From positions 2,604,001 to 2,668,000 of the forward strand of contig CBDBPW010000003.1 of NCBI GenBank assembly GCA_965209045.1: a stretch of DNA of 64,000 bases. Direction: 5' to 3'. Of the stretch, positions 51,323 through 63,300 are shown one piece after another; position 1 is the stretch's first letter; each line of letters opens with the position of its first letter. This stretch comes from JAJEFO01 sp965209045. Its GTDB lineage: Bacteria; Pseudomonadota; Alphaproteobacteria; Rhodobacterales; Rhodobacteraceae. A model generated the notes under the pieces. The model was not told where the DNA came from, did not search any database, and saw only the letters and a list, made by a program, of their open reading frames with translations. The translations under genes were made by a program, and so were the position numbers.

Positions 51323-54300
51323 TCACCACTCCCACGCGATGTCGAGCCCGGCCTCGGCGCCGCCCGCCTCGCGCGCGCGGAGCGCGACGCCGGTCGTGGT
51401 CCGCATCCCCGTCCGCGCCTTCGTCCAGCCCAGCCGGGCGCCCGCGCGGGCGCCCTCGCCGAGGCCGGGCTCGAGCCAGAGGTCGTGGTTCATGGCCGCG
51501 CGCCGCCCCGCGTCCGGCCCGACCCGCCAGCCGAGGCGCAGGTCGTCGATCTCCGGACGCCCCGAGACGCGCCCGTAGGCGGTGCCCACCGCGCCGACGC
51601 GCCAGGCGCCGAGGTCCGTCCCCCAGGCCGCCTCCAGGCCGACGCTGCCGCCGCCGGCGCCGAGGCCCGGGACCGTCTCCGCCCCGAGCAGCGCGTCGAC
51701 GCCGCCCGCGGACGCGCCGCCCCAGCCGCGGGTCGCGATCACCGAGGGGCCGAGCCGCGTCTCCGGGCGCGGGTCCCAGGCGACCGAGAGCGACACCCCC
51801 CGGTCCTCGAAGTCCCCGTCCTCGTGCAGCGCCAGCGCCCGCGCGTCGAGCGAGACCGAGAGGCCGCGTTCGCGGTCGTCGACGCGGACGCCGCCGCCGA
51901 CCTCCAGCCCGAACCCGGTCTCGGCGTCGCCGCCGTCGTGGCGCAGCCCGATCTCGAGGCGCGGCCAGGCCGCCGCCCCCGGCCCGAGCCTGCGCTCCCA
52001 GGCCGCCTCCAGCCCGAGGCGGACGCGCGTGACGTCGGCCGACGCCGCCGCGAGGCGCCCGCCGTCCGGGGTCTCCGCCGCGCCCGACGCCGTCCGCGTC
52101 CAGAGCGCGTCCGCGTGCCAGGAGATCCGCGCGCCGCCGAGCGCGGCGGACGTCGCGGGCGCGCCCGTCGCGCCGGCGGCCGCCATCGCCAGGTCCATGT
52201 CCGCGCCGATCTCCGCCGGCTCCGTCCCCGCGTCCGCGCTCCCGCCCTCCGGCGTCTCCGGCACCAGCGTGAGCCGGCCCGCGCCGTGGCCCGCGACGCC
52301 CCAGGCCGCCAGGCCGTCGCCGAAGACGCGGCGCCCGTAGGGGTAGAGCCCGGTCAGCACGCTCCGGACCGCGCCCGACCCCCCGGAGCCGCGGTACGTC
52401 CCCTCGCCCCGGGCGCGGGAGAGGAGGATCCCCGCCGTCCAGGAGCCCGCGCCGGCCCCGGCCGTCCGCTCGGCGCCCAGCATCGCGTTCACGGACTCGC
52501 CCTCGAGCGAGAGCCCCTCCGGGGTGCGCCCGGCGAAGCGCGCCGCGTCCGCCCGGCCCCAGACCGACACCAGCCCGCCCGCATCCGGCTCGCCGGTGAA
52601 CGCGAAGGAGGAGCCCGTCAGCAGCTGGCGCCGCGTCACCGGCTGCCCGCCGGAGCCCGCGCCCGTCCCGCCGTCCTCCAGCCGGCGCGCCATCTCCTCC
52701 AGCCGGGCCCGGGCGTCCCCCTCCTCCGGCCGGGCGCCGTCCTCCGCCGCCGCGCCGTCCAGCAGGCGCCGCATCTCCTCCAGCCGGGCCTGCACGTCGT
52801 CCTCCGGCGCCAGGAGCGTCCCGGCCTCCGCCGCCGCCTCCGCGCCCCCGGCGCCCGCCGCGGCCGCGCCGTCCGCCGTCCCGCCGGCGCGGCCGCGCCA
52901 GCCGTCGTGCCCCGACACCGGCTCCGCCCAGAGCCCCGAGACCAGCCGCCGCCCGGCGAGCGTCGCCTGCAGGCCGCGCGGCCGCGGCGCCCGGAAGCGG
53001 TCCCCGACAGCCTCGATCACCTGCCCGGCCACCGTGCGCCCGAACCGCGCGAGCCAGGCCCCGGGCATCAGGTCCGAGTTCTCGATCGTGCCCGTCGCGG
53101 TCGCGTCCTCCAGCCACGCGTTCCCGCCCGAGGGGTTCGAGAGCGTCAGCGTCATCGTCTCCGCGCCCTCGTCATGGGCGTCGTCCAGGACGGCGACGGA
53201 GACCGTCCGCTCCGTCTCGCCCGGCGCGAAGCCGAGCGTCCCCGACGCCGCGACGTAGTCCGCGCCCGCCGTCGCGGTGCCGTCCGAGGTCGCCCAGTCC
53301 ACGCGCACCGCCGCGGACGACGCCCGGCCGAGCGTCACCCGGAAGTCCAGCGTCGCGCCCGCGGCCTCGGTCGCCGCCGCGTCCGCCGCCGAGAGCCCCG
53401 GCGGGCCGGGGACCGTCGCCTCGACGCCCTCCGCGAGCGGCTCGCCGTCCGCGTTGCAGGCCGCGCCCGGGTCGTCGCAGCCCTCCGTCGCCACGATCCT
53501 GACCGTGATGTCCGCCCTCGAGGCCGGCACGGCCGTCACCGTCCAGGCGAGGTTGCTCGGCTTGTCCTTGCGCCTGACGGCGGGCGCGAGCCGCGTCCCG
53601 TCCTGCAGGATCTCCAGCGTCTCGTCCCTGAGCGTCCGGAAGCTGTACTCGTGCGGCTCCTCGCTGAAACGCACCTCGAAGCTGACCGCGCCCGACCCGT
53701 CATGCTCCTCCGGCAGCCCCTCCAGGCGCGCCGAGAACGGCGCCTCCCCCGGCGGCGCCGCGTGCGGCACCGTGACCGTCACCGCCGCCGAGAGCGGGCG
53801 GCCGTCGGCCATGCAGATCGCGCCCGCGTCGTCGCAGTCCGCCGTCGGCGGCAGCGTCACCGTGACGTCCTCCGTCCCCTCCCCCACGGGCGCGAACGCG
53901 ATCCGCCAGCGGAGGTTGCTGCCCGCCTCCGCCCTCCGGACGCTCTCGACCGTCGCGTGCGTCACCCAGAGCGTGCCCTCCTGCCCGTCCACCCGCCGCA
54001 GCGCCCGCCGGGTCATCTCCGGGCTCTCGCTGAAGGCGAGCTCCAGCGTGAAGGCCTCGCCGCCGTGGCCCGCCGGCGCGCCCGAGAACGCGCCCGTCAG
54101 CGCCGCCGCCTCCGGCGTCGCGTTCTGCGCCTCGAACCCCGCGAACGCCGCCGCCGGGTTGCCCGCGAGGTCCCGGAGCGCCGCCGCCCCCTCGCCCGCA
54201 GGCGGCGCGTAGCCCGCCGTCACCGCCTCGCCATGCGCGACCGGCGCGGCGAGCGCCAGCGTCACCGTCCGCCCCGAGACCGCGACCGGGTCCGTCGCCG

Positions 54301-57300
54301 CGAGCGCGCGCGCCGCGCCCGCCACCGTCACCGCGAACGCGTCCGCGCCGGGCACCGATTCCCCGTCGAGCGCCTCGCCGTAGGTCAGGACCAGCGCGGA
54401 GCCGTCCGCGACCGCCCCGACGAGGGCCGGCGCGACCAGGTCGAGCGGCGCCCCGGCCGACGCGGCCCCGAACGCCGTCTCCGCCGCGAGCCCGCTCGCC
54501 ACGGAGACGATCTCCGCCCCCTCCAGGGACAGCTCGCCGGCCGGGAGCGCGATGACGCTGCCGGCGAGCGCGCCCGAGAGGATCTCCCTCCCGAACACGA
54601 GACGTTCCGTGCCCGAGCCGGAGGCGAGGACCAGCTCCGTCGCGAAGCCGTGCATGGTCACGCCGATCTCCGGCACGCCCCCCGTCACCGCCACCGGCTC
54701 GCTGAACGCCAGCCGCACCTCCAGCGCCTCGCCGCCCGACCAGGTCCCGTCGCCCGAGGCGTCGGGCAGGAACCCGGCCTCCGTCACCCAGGGCGCGACG
54801 AAGAACCGCGTCAGCGCCGCCCGGCCGTCCTCGCCCGTCAGCGTGGCCCCGTCCGGGTCGAGGCCGTCGGGCGCCACCCGCGCCGTCGCCGCGCCGGCGT
54901 CCTCCGCCGCCACGACGAGCGCGAACCCGAGCGTGGCCGTGCCGGAGCCGCGCGCGTAGACCGCCGCGCGGCGCTCCCCGTCCAGCAGGACCGCGAGCTT
55001 CGGCGCCGTGCCCGCGGGCCCGCCCGCCGTCACGGCCTGGCTGAAGTCCAGCTCCGCCTCCACCGTCTCGCCCGCGTCCCAGGTCCCGTTCTCGCCGGGC
55101 TCCGAGACGATCCGCGCCGCCGTCACCCGCGCCGCGTCCGAGCCCGGCACCGCGGCCTCCGCCGCCGCCGCCAGGGCCTCGCCCTCCGCCGAGCAGAGCG
55201 CGCCCTCGGCCGCGCAGTCCTCCGCCGGCGCCAGCGAGAGGCCCACCGCCCCCCAGGGCGTGTCCGGCGCCACCGTGACCCGCCAGCGCGCCGCGTCCGC
55301 CGCGTCCGGCCGCGCCGCCGCCGTGGCCGCGCCCCCCGTCACCCGGAGCGCCGCCAGCAGCGCCGCCGCGTCCACAGACGCCGCCGGCGCCGCGCCGAAG
55401 GCGATCACCGCCTCGAACGGCGCGCCCGAATGGCGCTCCGGCAGGCCCTCGAAGGCGGCCGTGAAGGACGGCGCCTCGTCGTCCGTCACCGTGCCCGCCG
55501 CCTCCGCCCGGCGCAGCACCGTCCCCGCGCCGGCGGGGCCGGACAGCCTGAGCGCCATGGTCTCGTCCCCCTCGGCCTCCGCGTCGTCGAGGAGCGCCAC
55601 CGCCACCCGGCGCTCCGTCTCGCCGGGCGCGAAGGACAGCGTGCCCGAGGCCGCGACGTAGTCCGCGCCCGCCGTCGCGGTCCCGTCCGCCGTGGCCCAG
55701 TCCACGCTCACCGCCTCGTCCTGCGGCGTGCTGAGCCGCACGAGGAAGGGGAGCGCCGCCTCCGGCCCCTCGACGGCCGCCGCGTCCTCCGCCGTCAGCG
55801 AGGGCGCGCCCGGGATCTCCGCCGCGACCCGCGCCTTCAGCCGCCGCCCGTCCGCCGTGCAGAGCGCGCCCGCCTCGGCGCAGTCCGCCGTCGGCGCGAG
55901 CTCGAACCGGAGCGTCTCGTCCGCCAGCTCCGCGTCCGAGTTGCGGAAGGACGCCACCACCAGCCATTCCATGCCCTCCGGGTGCCTGCGGGCCAGCCAC
56001 GGCACCTTGAACGGCCTGGTGGCGCCGATGCGCTGCGAGAGCTTGCCGAAGCGGATCGCGTCCGCCGTCAGGCCCGGCGCCGGCGGCTCGCTGAACACCA
56101 GCCGGAAGCGGATCCGGTGCACCCCGTCATGGGTCTCCGGCAGCCCCTCGAACCGCGCCGTGAAGCGCGGCGTCGCGTTCTCCGCCGCGAGGTCCCCGAA
56201 CGCCGCCGCCGCGTTGCCGGCCACGTCCCGGAGCCGCGCCGCCTCCCCGTCCTCCGGCGGCGCGTAGGAGACCGCCGCCGCCGCGCCGTCCTTCGCCGGC
56301 GCCGCCAGCGCGAGGTGCACCCGGCGCCCCTCGACCCGCACCGGGTCCGTCCCCGCCAGCGCCCGCGCCGCGCCGCCGACCGTCACCGCGAAGGCGGAGG
56401 CGGGGGGCACCGAGGCCTCGTCCAGCCCCTCGGCGAAGACGATCTCCAGCGCCGCGAGCCGCAGTTCCGCGCCCTCCGGGACCGGCGGGTCGCCGTCCGG
56501 CGCCGACGCGCCCGCGATCTCCCAGGCGACCGCCTCCTCCAGCATCCGCCCGTCCGGCGTGCAGACCGCCCCCGGCGCCGCGCAGTCCGTCGCCGCCGCG
56601 AGCGTCACCGACAGCGCCGCGTTCGACAGCGGCAGCGCCCGGATCCGCCAGGTCCGGCCGTCGCCGTCGCGCCGCGCCACGTCCGTGACCTCGGCGTTCT
56701 CCGCCGCCAGCGCGTGCGCCCGCATCGCCCCGGCCGTGACGGTGACCGGCGCGTTGAAGGACAGGCCGAGGTCGATCGGCTCGCGCGCCTGCGCCGCCGG
56801 GTGCTCCGCCTTCGTCGCCCGGAGCGGCGGCAGCGCGCCGAGCGGCGCCTCGGCCCGGACCGCGGCGGAGAGCGGGCGGCCGTCCGCCGTGCAGGCCGCG
56901 CCCGGCGCCGCGCAGTCCGCGGCCGCCGCCAGCGCCAGCGTCACCGGCCCGAGGCCCGGCGCGATCCGCGCCTCCCAGGCCAGGCCCAGGCCCTCCGGCA
57001 GGCCGTGGCCCAGGTCCGCCCGCCACGCCGCGCGGACCTCGCCGCCCGTGACCGCGAGCGCCGCCTCCAGGCCCCCCGGCCCGAACGCCGCCGGCTCGCT
57101 GAAGCGGATCCGCACCGTGAAGGCCGCGCCCCCGTGCGCCGCCGGCACGTCCTCGAAGGCCGCCGTCAGGACCTCCTCCACGTCCACCAGCTCCACGTCC
57201 AGCCCGGTCCGCGCGACGTTGCCGTTGCCGTCGTCCGCGGTCACGACCAGCGCGAAGGAGGGCCGCGTCTCGTAGTCGTAGAGGACGTCCGCCACGGTCG

Positions 57301-60300
57301 AGACCTGGCCCGTCGCCGCGTCGATCGCGAAGCGCCCCGTGGCCTCGCCGCTCGCCCGGTCGAGAAGCGCGTAGGCGAGCGTGTCGCCCTCGGGGTCCGT
57401 CGCCGTCACCGGCGCGCCCACCGGCGTCCCCGGCGGCGCGTTCTCCGCCACGCGGCGCGTCACCGTCAGGAGCGGCGGCGGCCCCTCCGGCGTGAAGGCC
57501 AGGACCGCCTCCCCGCCAAGGCTGTCCACCAGCAGCACGCCCCCCGGGTCCAGGCTGTCCGCGACCAGCGCCGCCGTGCGCGCGCCGCCGTCGCGCGCCG
57601 CCACCGCGTGGCGGAAGCGCAGCACCCTCGTCTCGCTCCCCGCCTCGTAGGCCGCCTCCCGGCGCGCGCCGCCGAGCAGGATCCCCACCGTCGGGAGCGC
57701 CGCCCCCGGCGGGCCGTAAAGCTGCACCTCGCGGTTGAAGGCGATCTCCGCCACCACCGCCTCGCCCGCGTCCCAGGTGCCGCCGTCCCCCGGCTCCGAG
57801 ACGATCCGGGCCGAGGTCACGTGGGTCGGCACGGCCCCGGGGATCTCCGCCGTCGCCGCCTCCGCCAGCGTCCGCCCGTCCTCCGTGCAGAGCGCGCCCT
57901 TCGCCGCGCAGTCCTCCGCCGGCGCCAGCGTCACCGTCACCGCCGCCCCCGCCTCCAGCGGCGCCAGCGCCAGCTCCCAGTCCCGCGTGCCGCCCCCCGC
58001 CGCCGGCGCGACGGTCGAGAGCAGTCCGCCCTCGACCGCCAGCGCCGCCTCGATGCGCGCCGCCCAGGCCTCGGCCGCGGCCTCCGCCGCCGCCCCGTCG
58101 TCACGCGCCCCGCCGCCGGAACCGCCGCCGCCCTTGTCCCCGCCGCCGGACTCCCCGTCCCCGGACCCCGGTCCCGCCAGCGGCGCGCTGAACGAGAGCC
58201 CGAGCACGAAGGGCTCGCCGCCATGGCCCGGCGGCGCCTCGGTGAACCGCGCCGCGAGCGGCGCGCCCTCCGACCGGCTGCCGCGCGCCGACCGGCCGCC
58301 GCCCTGGGGCGCGTCCGTCACCGTCTCGGTGAACGACGCCGCGTCCGCCCCGGCGGCGCTCTCCATCACCGCCTCCACCACGTCGCCGGAATGGGCGGTG
58401 TAGGCGAGGCTGGCCGAGGCCTCCGAGGCCGGCACCGCGCCCGCCAGCTCCAGGTAGACGGTCCGCGGCCCCGCGGCGAAGGCCGTCCCGCCGCCGGACG
58501 GGTCGGCGACGACGTCGGAGACCGTGTAGGCCACGCCCCCGGCCGTCAGCGCGAAGCGCGCCTCCGCGCCGCCGAGCGCCTGCGCGCTCCGCTCCATGTC
58601 GCGGTCGAAGGCGAGCGCGACCAGGTCGCGGTGCAGCGTGCCGTCCGAATCGCGCGGGAACCGGGCCGAGACCGGCGCCGGCGCCGGCGGCGCCTCCACC
58701 GTCAGCGTCACCGTGAAGGAGAGCGCGTCGCTCCCCTCCGCGCCCTGGATCACGCCCGCCTGCCGGTCGCCGACGGGCGCCGCGTAGGCGAGCGTCACGC
58801 TGGCGCCGGCCGCGAAACCGTCGTCGAAGGTCACGATGATGCCGTTCTCCGACGATCCGTGGCTTCGGGCAGCGCCGGCCGCGAAGGTCTCGCCGCCGGA
58901 GGTCGCCGTGAAGCGGGTGTGCAGGGTTCCGCCAAGGGCCCGGACCGGGGCGAGGGCGCGGTCGAAGGCGAGGATGACCGTCCCGCGCTCGAGCACGCGC
59001 TCGTCGAGCAGGAAATGCGCCTCCCGGAGAACGGGCGGCGGCGCCGCCGCCGGCTCGACCTCGACCTCGAACGCCGCCGCCTTCAGCCCGGTCGTGCCCT
59101 GCACCGCGCGGTCGCCCGAGGCGGGCGGCGCGTAGGCCACCCGGCCCGAGGCCGCCAGCCCGGTCGCGGCGCGGAGGAAGATCACGTTCGCGCCGCCCGA
59201 CTCGCCGAATTCCGCGTCGGGGTCCGCCACACCCGTCACCGTGACCGCGGACCCGTCCGCCGTCACCGTGAACGCGCTTGCCGGCGGCAGCCTCGACGCG
59301 CGCCGGTCGAGCGCGGCGTCGAAGGACACGTAGACGCCCGAGCCGTCGTGCCGGATCCGGGCCGAGAGCGGCGCCGGCGCCGGCGCGGTCACGGCCTGCG
59401 TGAAGGAGGCCGCGTCCACCCCGGCGGCGCTCTCCATCACCGCGGTGATCTGGGCGCTGGAATAGGCCGTGTAGGCCAGCTGCACCGAGGCGGTGGAGGC
59501 CGGCACCGGCGCCGCCAGCCGGAGGAAGACCGTCGCCCGCCCCGTGGCGAAGGACGACGCCGCGTCCGACGGGTCGGCGACGACGCCGGAGACCGTGTAG
59601 GCGACCCCCCCGGCCGTCAGCGCGAAGCGGGCCTCCGCGCCGCCGAGCGCCTGCGCGTCCCGCGCCATCTCGCGGTCGAACGTGAGCGCGACGAGGTCGC
59701 GGTGCAGCGTGCCCGAGGCGTCGCGCGGGAACGCGGCCGAGACCGGCGCCGGCGCCGGCGGCAGCGCCACCGACAGCGTCACCGTGAAGGAGGCCGCGTC
59801 GACGCCCTCCGTGTTCTGGATCACGCCGTCCGCCGCGTCGCCCGCCTGGTCGCCCGGCGGGTCCGTGTAGACGAGCGTCACGCTGGCCCCGGCGGCGGGC
59901 GCGGGGTCGAAGGTGACGTACGCACGGTCCGGGTTCAGGCCGCCGAAGCCGGCATCGACGAGCGTGAGCGCGGCGCCGTCCGCGGTCGCCGCGAAGCGCG
60001 CGCGGAGGCTTTCCGTCCTGTCCGGGGCCGGGTCGAGGTCCCGGTCGAAGACGAGCCAGAGGTCGTTGCGATCGAGAAAGCCTTCGTCCTCCGGGAAATA
60101 CGCCTCCCGGAGCACGGGCCCCGGCGGCAGCGCCGGCGCCACCGCGACCGAGAACGCCTCCGCCTTCAGCCCCGACGCGTTCTGCACCGCCGCCTCGCCC
60201 GAGGCGGGCGGCACGTAGTCCACCCGCCCCGAGGCCGCGAGCCCCGTCGCCGCCTTCAGGAAGATCGCGTTCGCGCCGCCCGTCTCGCCGAACTCCGCGT

Positions 60301-63300
60301 CGGGATCCACCACCGCCGTCACCGCGACCCGGGACCCGCCCGCCGTCACCGTGAACGCGCTCGCCGGCGGCAGCCGCCCCGCGCGCCGGTCGAGCGCGGT
60401 GTCGAAGACGAGACGGACGCCCGAGCCGTCATGCCGGATCCGGGCCGAGACCGGGCGCGGCGCCGGCTCGGTCACCGTCACCGTGAAGGAGGCCGCGTCC
60501 ACGCCGGCCGCGCTCTGCATCACCGCGGTGATCTGGCCGGTGGAATAGGCCGTGTAGGCCAGCTCCGGCGCCGCGGCGGAGACCGGCGCCGGCGCCGCCA
60601 GCCGGAGGAACACCGTCCGCGGCCCGGCGGCGAAGGTCCCCGTCGCGTCCGACGGGTCGGCGACCACCGCCGACACCTCGTGCGTCGCGCCGCCGCCCGT
60701 CAGCGCGAAGCGCTCCTCCGCGCCGGAGAGCGACCCGACGTCCCGGAGCATCGTCCGGTCGAAGGCGAGCGCGACGATGTCGCGGCGGAGCGTGCCGGAG
60801 GCGTCGCGCGCGAACATGGCCGAGACCGGCTTCGGCGCCGGCTGGAGCTCCACCGCCGCCGTCGCCGTGAAGGAGGCCGCGTCGACCCCCTCCGCGCCCT
60901 GGATCACCCCGTCCGCCTGGTTGCCGGCCGGGTCCGCGTAGGCGACCGCCACGCTGGCGCCGGCGGGGGCCGTCGGGTCGAGGGTGACGAAGGCCAGGTT
61001 CGGGTTGAGGGTGCTGAAGCCGGCCAGCGTGAGCGTGGCCGGGCTGCCGTTCACGGTCGCCGTGAAGCGCGCGAGGAGTCCGGCCGTCAAGCTCGGGGCC
61101 GGGTCGAGGTCCCGGTCGAAGGCCATCCAGAAGTCGTCCCCCGGGAGCGTGCCCTGGTCGTCGACGAAGAACGCCTCCAGCAACCGCGGCGGCTCGGGCA
61201 CGTGCGGCACCGCAACCGCCACCGGCCCGAAGCTCCGCGCGTCCCGCCCCGTCCGCGACTGCACCACGCCCGCCGACTGGTTGCCCGCCGGGTCGGCGTA
61301 GGACAGCGTCGCCGCCCGGGCCGGCGCCGCCGCCGCCAGCCGCAGCGTCAGCCGCCGGTCCTCGCCCTCCGGCGCCTCGATCCCGTCGACGGCGAGGACC
61401 GAGGCGCCCGAGCGCACCGTGAACCGCTGCGCCAGCGCCGCCAGCGTCGCCGCGTCCCGGTCGAGGTCGCGGTGGAAGTCGAGGTCGATCCGCGTGCGGT
61501 CCACCTCGCCCGCGCCGGCCCGGAACGAGACCGAGACGAGCCGCGGCTCCGGCGCGCCGGCCACCGCGATGTTGAACGCCCCCGCCTTCACCCCGTCCGT
61601 GCCCTGGACCGCCCTGTCGCCCGAGGCCGGCGGGCGGTACTCCGCCACGCCCTCGAGCGCGAAGCCCATGTCCGCCTCGACGAAGATCACCCGCGCGCCC
61701 CAGTCCTCGCCGAACGCGGCGTCCGGGTCGGCCACCCGCGTCGGCGTCACCGCCTCGCCGCCGGCGGTGACCGCGAAGGCGTCCGCCGGCGGCAGCCGCG
61801 AGGCGCGCCGGTCCACCGCCGCCTCGAAGCGCAGGTAGAACCCCGAGCCGTCGTGCCGCATCCAGGCCGACTGCGCCGCCGGCGTGCCCGACCGCTCCGG
61901 CGTCACGATCACCGGCCCGAAGCTCGCCGCGTCCGCCCCGTCCGTCGCCTGGAACACCCCCGAGGACTGGTTGCCGGCGAGATCGGCGTAGGCGACCCGC
62001 ACCGCCGCCTCCGCCGACAGCGCCGTCGCGAAGCTCAGCGTCGCCTCGCCCGAGACCGTGCCGTCCTCCGCCTCGCGGTTCGCCACCGCGACCTCCTCCA
62101 CCGAGCGCACGAAGCCGCCCTCGGTCACCGTCAGCAGGTTCCCGACCCCCGCCGTCCCGCCCGTCTCGAGCCCGCGGTCGAAGACCAGCAGGATCCGCGT
62201 CCGGTCGGGCGCGTTGTCATCGTCCCGCGGGAAGACCGCGCGCCGCAGCCCCGGCGGCGCGCCGGCCCGCCTGGCGGGGACGTCGATCTCGAACCCGTCC
62301 GCCTTCACGCCCGCCGCGCTCTGGAACGCGGCGTCGCCCGAGGTCGGCGGCGTGTACTCGACCGACCCGGACCAGCCGTGCCCCGCGTTCAACGCCTCGA
62401 CGAAGACCACCCGGGGGCCCCAGTCCTCGTCGAATTCCGTGTCGGGGTTCACGACGGAGATCGCGCTCTGGAAGACCCCGTTGACGTTGACAATGAAGGC
62501 GCTCGCGGGCGGGAGCCTGCCGTCGCTCCGGTCGAGGTCGACGTCGAAGCGGAGGTAGAGGCCCTCGTCGTCGGACCAGGCCTCCAGGACGCGCGGGCCC
62601 CGGTCCGGCGCCTCCCCGATCTCCGTCGCGTCGAGATCGGCCATGTCCGCCCCGCCCGCCTCGGCCTGCACCACGCCGCTGCTGTCGTCGATGCCGGACG
62701 TCCGGTCGAGATAGCTCACCGACGCAAGCGCGACCCCCGGCTCGTGGGCCGCCGGCCCGGCGAGCCGCAGGTAGAGCAGCTTCGGCGCGGCGGGGAAGCC
62801 GGGGCCGGGGGACGCGGTCACCGCCCGCACCGGGTGGTTCGTGACGTCGTCGCCGTCGACGACCTGGACGGTGAAGCCCGACTCCGCCCCGGCGAGCGTC
62901 GCCGGCCTGCGGTCCACCGCCCGGTCGAAGGTCAGCGCCACCAGCGAACGGTCGAGCGCGTTGGCGTCGTCGCGCGGGAACGCGGCCCCGACCAGCGCCG
63001 GCGCGCCCGTGACGGGCGCCTGATCGGTCACCTGCACCCCACGCGTGCCCAGCATGTCGGTGCCGTTCAGGCTCTGGATCACGCCGGCCTCGTCGTCGCC
63101 GCTCGTCAGGTCGCCGTAGGCGAGCTCCACCGACGCGCCGGACGGGATCTGCGAATCGTCGACCACCAGGTAGAGGGTGCGCGGACCGCCCCGAAGGCCG
63201 AAGGCTTCGACGCTGCGCTCCACCGAGCCGACGAGGACCGCGGCGCCGTCCGCCGTCACGTCGAACCGCTGGTAGGCGTTCGAGAGGACCGCGGGGCGCC

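Noticed and set aside
39876..51578. 3900-codon open frame on the + strand
   Set aside because: Antisense to the second PPC protein, AT3 and the end of AT4; same reasoning.
50697..53117. 806-codon minus frame overlapping AT4 and the DUF2285 gene
   Set aside because: Only the part after the ATG at 51317 resembles a protein family; the rest is an out-of-frame reading of the AT4 barrel.
58290..61200. CRISPR-like array from regularly spaced repeats
   Set aside because: The period is about 1.07 kb and in frame with a protein; there are no short repeats with unique spacers and no cas genes in the window.
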